Positions 1-6,954 of a stretch of DNA of 11,931 nt are shown piece by piece; the first letter of the stretch is position 1; each line of letters starts with the position of its first letter. The stretch spans positions 1 through 11,931 of the forward strand of contig JAMOMM010000228.1 of the NCBI GenBank assembly GCA_027067085.1. The letters run 5' to 3'. The notes under the pieces are model-generated. The model was given only the letters and a program-made list of their open reading frames with translations. It did no database searches and was not told the DNA's origin. The position numbers were made by a program, and so were the translations under genes. This DNA is from Hyphomicrobiales bacterium. GTDB lineage: Bacteria; Pseudomonadota; Alphaproteobacteria; Rhizobiales; Aestuariivirgaceae.

Positions 1-315
1 CATAAATTTACGACCTGGTATTTGATGAGGATTGTTGCTGTTGAAATTAATGTTCTCAATGCGCGTTTCAAAAAAAACCTGTTGGTATGGGCGAATTAAG
101 TCTTCCAATAAAAATGTGAACCAACCTTTTATTCGAATTCGATTTGGCACCGCGCCTAGGACAGTTGAAATTCTCTGTTCCAATTCAGTTTGATTGTTTT
201 CAGTGTACGTAATAATTAACACCGTTTGGCCTTGTCGGTATCTCTCTATTGCATCAGATACTATGCGCTCTGTCTTGCCCGATCCGGCACTTGCTAGAAC
301 GAGATTTCTAAGCAT
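1..315 (-). CDS. UvrD/GajB-like superfamily 1 helicase, N-terminal 105 residues (gene runs off the window)
   Basis: Seen: an open frame starts at the ATG at 315-313 and runs to the window edge without a stop, giving 105 residues. A Walker A motif (ASAGSGKT, residues 8-15) lies almost at the N-terminus, followed by a motif-Ia-like stretch (LIITYTENNQTELEQRI, residues 34-50) and a segment around GWFTFLLEDLIRPY (70-83). Known: this order (P-loop, T-T/Y-T-N motif Ia, then an xIRP segment) is that of UvrD/Rep-type helicases, and GajB of Gabija has the same short start with a reduced Q-motif region. The start overlaps the end of the upstream nuclease gene by 8 nt (ATGCTTAG), so translation is probably coupled. 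Inferred: helicase partner of the OLD nuclease, probably DNA-end sensing or unwinding. Motifs II-VI lie outside the window, so helicase activity and the Gabija assignment cannot be confirmed here. Confidence 0.8.
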   Translation of the reverse strand, partial: MLRNLVLASAGSGKTERIVSDAIERYRQGQTVLIITYTENNQTELEQRISTVLGAVPNRIRIKGWFTFLLEDLIRPYQQVFFETRIENINFNSNNPHQIPGRKFM

Positions 316-1963
316 CAAAATTTAGTGCCTCAGTCAAATATGCTGGGAAAATGATATCCTCATCACTTTCAAATAGCCGCATTGCTGCATCTACTTTTTC
401 GCCACCGCTGTTTTGGCCTTGGTAACGCCCCCGTAAAAACGCCTCTCTTGTTGGAATGTTTTTTCCGAGATTTTGATAATTTTTGAGTATATTGGGACCA
501 AGTATTATCTCTGCTAATTTATCAAGCTGGCACAATTCACCGGAGTTTGCATCAACCAACGCTGGCTCAAGCGAACTACAGGCATCATTGGTTGGCGAAA
601 ACACTTTTATAAAATCAAAATCAACGTACGGATTTTTCCATTCTTCAATATTCCCCTGATGATTGCCATCATTGTCTTTCACAACATGAACTTGGTGCCG
701 TAAATGCTGGATAATGTTCAAGTAGTTTTTAAAGCCGATCCCACGAACTACAATGATGTCTATGCCATTTTCTTCGGGAAGGTTTCCATGATTTATTAGA
801 TGAATTTTTTTCAATAATAATTCGTCAGACGGCCCTTCAACGAGTATTATTTTTGTACAAAGAACGGCACGTAGCGTATCATATCCTGGGAGGCGTTTTA
901 ATGTTTTGACGGTGCTAAAATCGACATCTGAGAGACGCTTATATTCATTGGAGATTAAACATACTTTTCCGAAGTTGAGTTTGTTCAAAACATAGGAACT
1001 ATGCGTCGTAATGAAGATTTGTTGGCCAACCGCATTGTCTTCAATATACTTGATGAGTTTGACCAGATTAATATGGGACAGATGATTTTCGGGTTCTTCA
1101 ATCATCACAATATGAGTATCTTTTGATTTCTGCCACAAAGCCAGTTTGATCCGAATCTGACGTTGTTCCCCATCACCTATTTGCGAAAAAGGTACCTCAT
1201 CGACATTGAGTTGAAGGTTGTTTTCCCAAGTAGTTTGTGAAGCAAAATTCACAGAAATTTCGAGATCTTTTTCGGTAACTTTGTTTTCGCTATCTAATCC
1301 TTTGTTTAATTTTTTGATGTCCTCTTCTTCATCAAACTGTTGTTTCAGGCGCCGAAAATTTAGATTAAGTATTGAACGTGTATTTGGTTCTAAATTTGAA
1401 TTCACAATGTCAGAGATATACTTTTTTGAACCGAATGTCGGATGCAAACGAGGCGGGTCGACAAAAAAACATTTAATCTGTTTTGAAAATTTGGTTGCAC
1501 GTTTCCAAGAAAAATAAAACCATTCGGCTTTATAGAATTCGATTGGGATTGTTTTTAGATCAGGGTTTTCGTGCAAAAAATCTGCGTAGTCTGTCCCGAG
1601 ATCTTGATCAAATGCAATTCGAACAAAAATACCGTCGCAATCAACCTTGAGGCTATTATTGTTACCTTTATGATCGGGGCAATTTGCGATATAGGCTTCA
1701 ATCAAAATTTCAGGAAGTTTGTCCTGTGTTTTATCGCTCGCAATGAATTCTTGGATACTGTCATTGTTGAACATATCAATGGATAGGTTTCCTGAAATCG
1801 CTCGCCCGCAATAGGAATTATTCAGGGCGATATCGATTGCTTCCAAGATGGTACTTTTGCCGGATGCATTGTCACCTACCAGGATATTAACATCTTCGTT
1901 GAACTCAAAAGTGTTGTCTTTGAATTTCTTAAAGTTTTTGACTACTATTTTTTCTATTTGCAT
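308..1963 (-). CDS. OLD-family ATPase with TOPRIM nuclease domain, GajA-like
   Basis: Seen in 551 residues: an N-terminal ABC/SMC-type ATPase with Walker A (GDNASGKST, residues 30-38), a signature-like loop (IGDGEQRQ, 262-269), Walker B (IVMIEEPENHL, 285-295) and a switch histidine (H321 in TTHSS). A C-terminal TOPRIM domain follows, with the acidic motif VEGPSD (E376, D380), a second acidic cluster KDNDG (D430, D432) and a late GEK...AMRL segment (K523) where OLD TOPRIM domains carry a conserved lysine. Known: class 2 OLD proteins, including GajA (about 580 residues), pair such an ATPase with a metal-dependent DNA-nicking TOPRIM. The gene is second in a three-gene minus-strand operon: 23 bp after the Cys-core protein and overlapping the UvrD-like helicase by 8 nt. 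Its ribosome site is weak (GAAAG about 10 nt before ATG), which fits coupling to the gene before it. Domain call is firm; Gabija membership is inferred from the neighbour. Confidence 0.9.
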   Translation of the reverse strand: MQIEKIVVKNFKKFKDNTFEFNEDVNILVGDNASGKSTILEAIDIALNNSYCGRAISGNLSIDMFNNDSIQEFIASDKTQDKLPEILIEAYIANCPDHKGNNNSLKVDCDGIFVRIAFDQDLGTDYADFLHENPDLKTIPIEFYKAEWFYFSWKRATKFSKQIKCFFVDPPRLHPTFGSKKYISDIVNSNLEPNTRSILNLNFRRLKQQFDEEEDIKKLNKGLDSENKVTEKDLEISVNFASQTTWENNLQLNVDEVPFSQIGDGEQRQIRIKLALWQKSKDTHIVMIEEPENHLSHINLVKLIKYIEDNAVGQQIFITTHSSYVLNKLNFGKVCLISNEYKRLSDVDFSTVKTLKRLPGYDTLRAVLCTKIILVEGPSDELLLKKIHLINHGNLPEENGIDIIVVRGIGFKNYLNIIQHLRHQVHVVKDNDGNHQGNIEEWKNPYVDFDFIKVFSPTNDACSSLEPALVDANSGELCQLDKLAEIILGPNILKNYQNLGKNIPTREAFLRGRYQGQNSGGEKVDAAMRLFESDEDIIFPAYLTEALNFDA

Positions 1964-1986
1964 TTAGAACTTTCAATTAATCGTAA

Positions 1987-2502
1987 CTATCGGACCGTTC
2001 TACGTCGAACAACTGTATGGCTAATAATGCGCCGATTTATTTTTCGCTTCCATTCTAATTGCTTACTAGAAGGTTTTTTCTTCAATTTTGTTTGTTTTAG
2101 GAAAGTGTATTCATTTTCTCCAAACAAATAACCATTTTTGTACGCATACTCGATTACATCGGCGTTTGCATTTGCCTCATCATCATTTGCAATACGTTTC
2201 AACCCCGCAAATAAATTTCCTGTGGAGATTTCCATGAAACGGTTAATGCAGATGTTCCCTACATAAGTTTCGTTCTCCGTCAGTCGGTTTCGAATAAAGC
2301 AATGTTCTTTTATATCTTGGCCGCAGGGACAATTGGCCCACTCTTCACTGACTTCGACGGCGACGAGGTTCCATTCAGTCCTTGCTACATCGAAGTTTTG
2401 TGACACTGATAAGGGTAGAATATGTGCTTTGAGTGTTTCAAAATTATGGCCCATGAAATCGGTTTCCATCTGCAACAAGTTTTTATACGAAAGTGTCGAC
2501 AT
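1987..2502 (-). CDS. Small cysteine-core (CxC...VGxxC) protein, function unknown, first gene of the nuclease/helicase operon
   Basis: I do not recognise a named family. Seen: 171 residues with a central motif CPCGQDIKEHC (C58, C60, H67, C68), then IRNRLT and VGNICINRF (C85). The spacing CxCG...(H/C)...N..T...VG..C resembles a small treble-clef or zinc-ribbon-like fold found in many unnamed phage and plasmid proteins. The C-terminus is very basic (KLKKKPSSK, then KRKINRR and VRRRTVR), suggesting nucleic-acid binding. The ATG at 2502 has no Shine-Dalgarno; a TATAAT sits only 8 nt upstream (2516-2511 on this strand), so leaderless expression is possible, though I see no good -35. A second ATG at codon 12 is an alternative. 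Its stop lies 23 bp before the OLD nuclease gene, so the three genes are probably one transcript. Inferred: zinc-binding DNA or RNA partner, perhaps a regulator or sensor. Confidence 0.75.
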   Translation of the reverse strand: MSTLSYKNLLQMETDFMGHNFETLKAHILPLSVSQNFDVARTEWNLVAVEVSEEWANCPCGQDIKEHCFIRNRLTENETYVGNICINRFMEISTGNLFAGLKRIANDDEANANADVIEYAYKNGYLFGENEYTFLKQTKLKKKPSSKQLEWKRKINRRIISHTVVRRRTVR

Positions 2503-2516
2503 AGGAGATCATTATA

Positions 2517-2630
2517 ATGCTTGCTTATCAAGAGGATTCGGTGAAAATGAAATACTGCGACTGTATTATTCTGTCAGAGTATTTGATTTGCTGTTTCATT
2601 ATTGAGCTCTTATTTAAGTATTATATTTAA
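2517..2630 (+). CDS. Possible 37-aa hydrophobic peptide, divergent from the defence operon
   Basis: Seen: ATG at 2517, TAA at 2628-2630, with AGGAG at 2503-2507 about 9 nt before the start, one of the best ribosome sites in the window. The peptide begins MLAYQEDSVKMKYCDC and continues as a hydrophobic stretch (IILSEYLICCFIIELLF, residues 17-33) ending KYYI. That is long enough for one membrane helix, although it carries two glutamates. It starts 14 nt beyond the start of the Cys-core gene on the opposite strand, so the two would be divergent. Known: small single-helix peptides act as type I toxins or phage-defence effectors. Inferred only: it could be such a peptide, or a chance frame. No homologue is recognised and there is no clear promoter. 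Confidence 0.25.
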   Translation: MLAYQEDSVKMKYCDCIILSEYLICCFIIELLFKYYI

Positions 2631-2670
2631 GTGGGAACGGCCAAAAAACGCAGTTCACAATAACAATTTC

Positions 2671-3723
2671 TCAACTACGAGAATACCATGTCCCTTTACC
2701 AGTCCCGTGTTGTTTCAGATGGTTGGCTTGAGTAAGAGATTGTAGGTGTTTTTTTACGGTGTTGCGATTGGCGTTGGTGATTTTTACTATTTCGCTCAAT
2801 GTCACTCTGCCGTGGTCTTTGGCGATTTCCAGAATTTGAACTGAAAGTGCAGGAAGTGTATCGACCATGATTTTTTCGCGTTCGATCTTCTTTTCAAGGC
2901 GGCGTTTTTGTTGTTGTAGCGCACGCAGGAAATATATGAGCCACGGTTGCCATTCCGGTGTTTCGCTGCGGATGGTGCCTTGGGTTTTGCGTAGGGCGAT
3001 ATAGTAGTTTTCTTTGGTTTGCTCGATGACGCTTTCCAGTGAGCTATAGGGGGCATAGATATAGCCGCCTTTTAGCAGCAGGAGCGTTGTTAGGATTCTT
3101 GATAATCTTCCATTGCCATCTTGGAATGGGTGAATTTCTAAGAACACCACGGTGAATATGGCATTGACCAAAAGCGGGTGCAGTGTTTTTTCTTCTAATG
3201 CTGTTTTTGTCCAGATGATGAGTTCTGTCATCAGGCGCGGCGTATCGAACGGGGTGGCTGTTTCGAAGACAACACCGATTTCTTTGCCATCCGCATCAAA
3301 AGCACTGACGCGATTAGAGTTGGTTTTATAACCGCCTCTATGCCATTCATCCTTGGCACTATGGATTAGAAGGTCACGGTGCAGTTGTTTGATGTAGCTC
3401 TCTGTGATCTCGATTGCATCTGAGTGGGCAAAGACCGTTTCCATCACATCGGCGTAACCCGCAATTTCTTGTTCATCACGGCTATCGAATTTTTTGATTT
3501 CCAAATTTGTCAGCAGTTGCTCGACTTGTTTGTCAGATAGCTTGCTGCCCTCAATACGGGTGGATGAGCCAATGCTTTCAATGGTTGCCACACGGCGAAG
3601 GGCAGAGAGGCGTTCAGGGGCAAGGGTGCCTAATGCCCGCCATGCACCTTTGAACTCATCTATCTCTGCGATCAAAGACAAGATTTCTGGTGTGATGGTG
3701 ATGGAATCGGTGTTGATGCTCAT
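2671..3723 (-). CDS. Fic/DOC-family protein adenylyltransferase with N-terminal inhibitory motif and C-terminal winged helix
   Basis: Seen in the 350-residue product from the ATG at 3723: an inhibitory helix motif SxxxEG (S54, E58, G59 in SSTRIEG), the Fic active-site motif HPFQDGNGR (198-206), a basic amphipathic linker, and a C-terminal winged-helix region (about 287-347) with NRNTVKKHLQSL as the recognition-helix candidate. Known: Fic proteins transfer AMP from ATP to a hydroxyl side chain on a target protein; the motif histidine is the base and the D/N pair binds Mg-phosphate. The inhibitory glutamate places it in the self-restrained class II. I chose 3723 because the product then begins MSINTDS...ITITPE as in related proteins. 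A longer frame from 3792 adds 23 residues coded by a duplicated repeat. It is on the same strand as the nuclease operon, 168 bp before it. The winged helix suggests self-regulation or DNA targeting. The target is unknown. Confidence 0.93.
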   Translation of the reverse strand: MSINTDSITITPEILSLIAEIDEFKGAWRALGTLAPERLSALRRVATIESIGSSTRIEGSKLSDKQVEQLLTNLEIKKFDSRDEQEIAGYADVMETVFAHSDAIEITESYIKQLHRDLLIHSAKDEWHRGGYKTNSNRVSAFDADGKEIGVVFETATPFDTPRLMTELIIWTKTALEEKTLHPLLVNAIFTVVFLEIHPFQDGNGRLSRILTTLLLLKGGYIYAPYSSLESVIEQTKENYYIALRKTQGTIRSETPEWQPWLIYFLRALQQQKRRLEKKIEREKIMVDTLPALSVQILEIAKDHGRVTLSEIVKITNANRNTVKKHLQSLTQANHLKQHGTGKGTWYSRS

Positions 3724-3805
3724 ATCCAATAATATACCCGTAAATATCCATAAATGCAATTGATTGGGGTTTATATCCGTTAAAACACCCATAAATACCC
3801 ATATA
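3722..3805. repeat. Imperfect 33-bp direct repeat in the fic upstream region (51-bp period)
   Basis: Copies lie at 3722-3754 and 3773-3805, matching at 26 of 33 positions by eye. Their core is ACCC(g/a)TAAATA(t/c)CCATA. Copy 1 abuts the preferred fic start, and both lie in the zone where a promoter and operator are expected. The 51-bp period is 17 codons, so read through in the longer fic frame the copies give MGVLTDI and TGILLDM. A tandem duplication or a two-site operator for the winged-helix domain are both possible. Confidence 0.5.
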
Positions 3806-4184
3806 CTCGCCTACCTTGGTCTGCATCGGCAGTTCATTTTGGATTAGTTTTTTGTTGTTTGGCCATCCGGGCAGGCTCTATGGCGCTAAATTCGTGCCTC
3901 ATTAAGCCCAACCAAGCCCCTCCAAGCGGGTCTTGTCCCATTCGGGTCACGATCCTTGATGTGAGTGATAAGGCCCGCCTGTTGGCACAGGCGGTGGTTG
4001 TTTCAAAAGTTGGGGATGCCAAGAGCGCTGCTCTTTCTCCCCACAAGGAAAATAGACACTGACCGTGGCTCACTACGCTGCGCCCGCACCACTCGGTATC
4101 GATTTGTCCTTGTCCCCTCCCATCTCGTCCTCGCCGGAAACATCGGTTGCATGCGCAACCCTTAACCAAGTTAGAGGAAGAAAA
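3806..4184 (+). other. GC-richer non-coding leader of ardC with three hairpins
   Basis: This 379-bp gap between the divergent fic and ardC genes has no convincing gene; the frames on both strands lack ribosome sites and recognisable motifs. It is richer in GC than its flanks and holds three perfect inverted repeats: CCGCCTGT/ACAGGCGG with a 4-nt loop (3975-3994), AAGAGC/GCTCTT with a 3-nt loop (4021-4035) and GGTTGC/GCAACC with a 4-nt loop (4145-4160). The last is 24 nt before the ardC start. Known: antirestriction genes on conjugative elements are often controlled from hairpin-forming, sometimes single-strand-active, promoters. Inferred: regulatory leader, an Frpo/ssi-type element or structured RNA. 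Confidence 0.45.
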
Positions 4185-5087
4185 ATGAAGAACAAGATTT
4201 ATCAAATGGTCACTGACCAGATCATTACCCAATTAGAGCAAGTTAATTTATCTGATTATAACAAGCCGTGGTTTTGTGTGGGGCATTCACCGATCAATCT
4301 ACGGGGCACAGCCTATCGCGGTATCAATCATGTTTTGCTGTCGAACTCTGGTTTTGCATCCAATATCTGGGCAACCTTCAAACAATGGAGCGAGCATGAA
4401 TGCAAGATCAGGAAGGGCGAAAAATCGCAGATCGTGGTTTTGTGGAAGTTCTTTAATGAATCTGATGATGATGGGCAAAGTACGGACAAAACAAGGGCGG
4501 TGATGACCCGATACTTTCGCGTGTTTAATTCAGGGCAAGTTGAAGGCGATTATGCGCGAACCATTGAGCAGAAGTTTAAGGACAAGCTGAAAAAGCATAA
4601 CCCGATTGAAGAGGCGGAATGTTTTCTCAAAAGCTATATGGAAGAACAGCGGCTTTCCGTTCGCCCGTCAGATCGTGCCTATTATTCAGGCGGCGTTGCC
4701 GAGCATATCGCCATGCCAGAGTTGGGGCAGTTTCAGAGTAGCCATCATTATTACAGTGTTTTTGCTCATGAAATCACCCATTCAACAGGCAATGCCAACC
4801 GTTTGAACCGTGATCTATCGGGGCGTTTTGGCAGCAAAGCCTATGCCTTTGAAGAATTGGTTGCAGAACTTGGCAGTGCCATGATCTGTGGTGCTTTGGG
4901 ATTGGAAGCAAAACCCAGAGAAGACCACGCCCAATATATCAAAACTTGGTTATCAGCCCTTCGCGGTGACAATAGTTTTGTCATCAGCGCAGCAAGTCAC
5001 GCCCAAAAGGCTGCTGACTATGCCCTGCAATGCACGGCAGATCAAAACGAAACTGAACAAGCAGCTCAATTACAAGCAGCGGAATGA
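4185..5087 (+). CDS. ardC: ArdC-like antirestriction protein (ssDNA-binding N-terminus plus zincin metallopeptidase domain)
   Basis: Seen: 300 residues from the ATG at 4185, which has GAGG 7 nt upstream (AGAGGAAG at 4173-4180). The frame stays open 40 codons further up, but that part is hairpin leader and has no ribosome site. The N-terminal half carries the ArdC-type ssDNA-binding pattern (NKPWF, NLRGTAYRGINH, IWATFKQW, KGEKSQIVVLWKF; residues 26-90). The C-terminal half has the zincin motif HEITH (195-199) and a downstream EELVAELG (223-230) supplying the third ligand or catalytic acid. The length matches ArdC of IncW plasmid pSa (about 297). Known: ArdC protects incoming single-stranded plasmid DNA from restriction during conjugation. 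It is followed after an 86-bp gap by the ParB-like gene on the same strand, consistent with a plasmid or ICE establishment operon. The family call is firm; activity against local defence systems is inferred. Confidence 0.93.
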   Translation: MKNKIYQMVTDQIITQLEQVNLSDYNKPWFCVGHSPINLRGTAYRGINHVLLSNSGFASNIWATFKQWSEHECKIRKGEKSQIVVLWKFFNESDDDGQSTDKTRAVMTRYFRVFNSGQVEGDYARTIEQKFKDKLKKHNPIEEAECFLKSYMEEQRLSVRPSDRAYYSGGVAEHIAMPELGQFQSSHHYYSVFAHEITHSTGNANRLNRDLSGRFGSKAYAFEELVAELGSAMICGALGLEAKPREDHAQYIKTWLSALRGDNSFVISAASHAQKAADYALQCTADQNETEQAAQLQAAE

Positions 5088-5103
5088 ACATTACAGCGCA
5101 GAG

Positions 5104-5119
5104 CGGCCTTTAAAGGCCG
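5104..5119. repeat. Perfect 16-bp palindrome between ardC and the ParB-like gene
   Basis: CGGCCTTTAAAGGCCG reads the same on both strands. It lies 17 bp after the ardC stop and 55 bp before the parB-like start. No T-tract follows, so a simple terminator is unlikely. It could be a centromere-like ParB site, an operator, or an mRNA processing hairpin. Confidence 0.5.
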
Positions 5120-5173
5120 TTCGACGGTGCAATGACGCATCAATCAAACTATCAACTAAAAAGGAATACCACC

Positions 5174-6880
5174 ATGGAACTACAACATATTGAAATCACC
5201 GATCTTAAAACAACTGCTATCAATGTACGCAAGAAAGGTGCACGGGACATTGCCGATTTGGTGCCGAGCATTAAATCACTCGGTATTCTGCAGCCGCTTC
5301 TGGTGCGCCCTAACTGTGAAGGTTTTGAAATTGTAGCAGGGCAGCGGCGTTATCATGCCTTGCTTAAAATCGCAGAGGAGGAGGCGATTGACCCCGTGCC
5401 CTGTATTGTCATGGACAGTGGGGATGATGCAAAAGCCATTGAAGCTTCTCTTGCAGAAAATATCGCCCGATTGCCCATGGATGAAATCGACCAGTTCAAG
5501 GCGTTTTCTGCTTTGGCAAAACAGGGCTTGAGCGTCGAGGATATTGCAAGCCAGTTCGGCATTACAGAACGTTTGATCAAACAACGTCTTGCTCTTGGCA
5601 ATCTCCATCCGCCAATTTTGACAGCCTACCGCAATGAAGAACTCAACGCGGGCACATTGCGTTCCCTAACCCTTGCCACCATCAAACAACAAAAAGCATG
5701 GTGGAAATTGTTCAAGAGCGATGAATACGCCCCGCAAGGTCATGCGTTGAAAGAATGGTTGTTTGGCGGTTCTCAAATATCGGTTGAGAATGCTTTGTTT
5801 GATTTGACCGAGTATGACGGGGCAACGATCTCTGATTTATTCGGTGACGAGGTTTATTTTGATGATGTCGCCAAATTCTGGGCATTGCAAAACCCTGCCA
5901 TCGCTGATGCCAAAACCCACTATCTTGATGAGGATTGGTCAGATGTTGTCATTCTTGAAATCGGCGAGCGGTGGTGCTCTTGGGAATTTACCGAAACAGC
6001 AAAGGAAAAAGGCGGGAAAGTCTTTGCTGAATGCAGTAACCAAGGTGAAGTGCATTTCCATGAAGGATATTTAACCGAGAAAGAAGCCAAACGATGTGAA
6101 GCTATGGAGCAGGGTGGTGAAGTTTCAACCAAGCCCAAATCCGAACTCACCAAAGCCATGCAAAACTATCTTGACCTTCATCGCCATGCAGCCGTTCGAT
6201 CTGAATTGCTTGATCATAGCGGTATTGCTTTGCGTCTTGCTGTTGCCCAGATCATTGCAGGGTCAAATCTTTGGGACGTAAAGGCCGAACCACAAAGAGC
6301 CAATACAGATGCCATACGTGATAGCCTTGCTGCCAATAAAGCCAATGACAAGTTTGCGGTGGAAGGAAGTGTAGTAATGGATTTGCTTGAGTTCACCGAA
6401 GACGATGTCCAAACAATCGTTCCCCTCAAATCCGATTGGGCGAGACAGCCAAATTTGCATGCAATCTTTGCCAAGCTGATAACTCTGGATGATGAAGCAG
6501 TAACGCGCATTCTTACCTTTGTTGTTGCCGAAACTTTGCCAAGCAGTACCGCCCTTGTAGAAATATTGGGAAATATGTTTAGCGTTGATATGGCTGACCA
6601 CTGGCAACCAGATGAAACGTTTTTTGATCTCTTGCGGGATAAGCAGGCGATCAATGCAATGTTACATCAAGTTGGTGGGAAGAGCGTTGCGGAGGGAAAT
6701 ATTACCTCAACTGCCAAGGTGCAAAAGCAAATCATTAAGGATTATCTTGATAGTACGCGCAAACCGCAAAAGCAGGATGGGCAACCAAACTATATGCAAT
6801 TCCCGATGCAAACCTATACCGATAAAGGAGGAATTGCAGCCGTGGTAAACTGGAATGAGGCCAAGCCTTATTTTAGTTAA
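5174..6880 (+). CDS. ParB/RepB/Spo0J-family protein with long C-terminal extension, plasmid/ICE type
   Basis: Seen: 568 residues from the ATG at 5174, preceded by AAGGA (5161-5165) at 8 nt. The frame could start 14 codons earlier at 5132 without a ribosome site. The N-terminal ParB nuclease-like fold shows GQRRYHA (56-62), the place of the ParB box (G-x-R-R) used for nucleotide binding, and ENIARLPMDEIDQF (95-108), the second ParB box. A helix-turn-helix follows (about 120-142: VEDIASQFGI TERLIKQRL). The remaining roughly 420 residues have no motif I recognise, while chromosomal ParB is only about 300 residues. Known: long ParB-like proteins are common on conjugative elements, often beside ardC and without a ParA partner; their partition role is mostly unproven. 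Here no parA is seen. The palindrome at 5104-5119 just upstream is a candidate binding site. Inferred: element maintenance or transcription control. Confidence 0.88.
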   Translation: MELQHIEITDLKTTAINVRKKGARDIADLVPSIKSLGILQPLLVRPNCEGFEIVAGQRRYHALLKIAEEEAIDPVPCIVMDSGDDAKAIEASLAENIARLPMDEIDQFKAFSALAKQGLSVEDIASQFGITERLIKQRLALGNLHPPILTAYRNEELNAGTLRSLTLATIKQQKAWWKLFKSDEYAPQGHALKEWLFGGSQISVENALFDLTEYDGATISDLFGDEVYFDDVAKFWALQNPAIADAKTHYLDEDWSDVVILEIGERWCSWEFTETAKEKGGKVFAECSNQGEVHFHEGYLTEKEAKRCEAMEQGGEVSTKPKSELTKAMQNYLDLHRHAAVRSELLDHSGIALRLAVAQIIAGSNLWDVKAEPQRANTDAIRDSLAANKANDKFAVEGSVVMDLLEFTEDDVQTIVPLKSDWARQPNLHAIFAKLITLDDEAVTRILTFVVAETLPSSTALVEILGNMFSVDMADHWQPDETFFDLLRDKQAINAMLHQVGGKSVAEGNITSTAKVQKQIIKDYLDSTRKPQKQDGQPNYMQFPMQTYTDKGGIAAVVNWNEAKPYFS

Positions 6881-6954
6881 TCATGATTGAAATAAATTCT
6901 GATCTGCGGAAGTTTTGTAGGCCGTTGAAAGTTTATATTAAGTCAATGAATTGT

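Noticed and set aside
2511..2516. TATAAT on the minus strand as promoter -10 of the defence operon
   Set aside because: No acceptable -35 at 16-18 bp and the site is only 8 nt before the ATG; kept as a remark rather than a called promoter.
2333..2605. Plus-strand 90-codon frame over the start of the Cys-core gene
   Set aside because: Mostly antisense of a better-supported gene and without a ribosome site; only the short frame at 2517 has one.
4065..4184. Forty extra codons before the ardC start
   Set aside because: They lie in hairpin leader sequence, while the ATG at 4185 has a strong ribosome site and the product then matches ArdC length.
3834..4232. Long minus-strand frame (132 codons) across the ardC leader
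   Set aside because: It overlaps the true ardC start, has no ribosome site and shows no domain-like pattern; the GC-rich leader explains the lack of stops.
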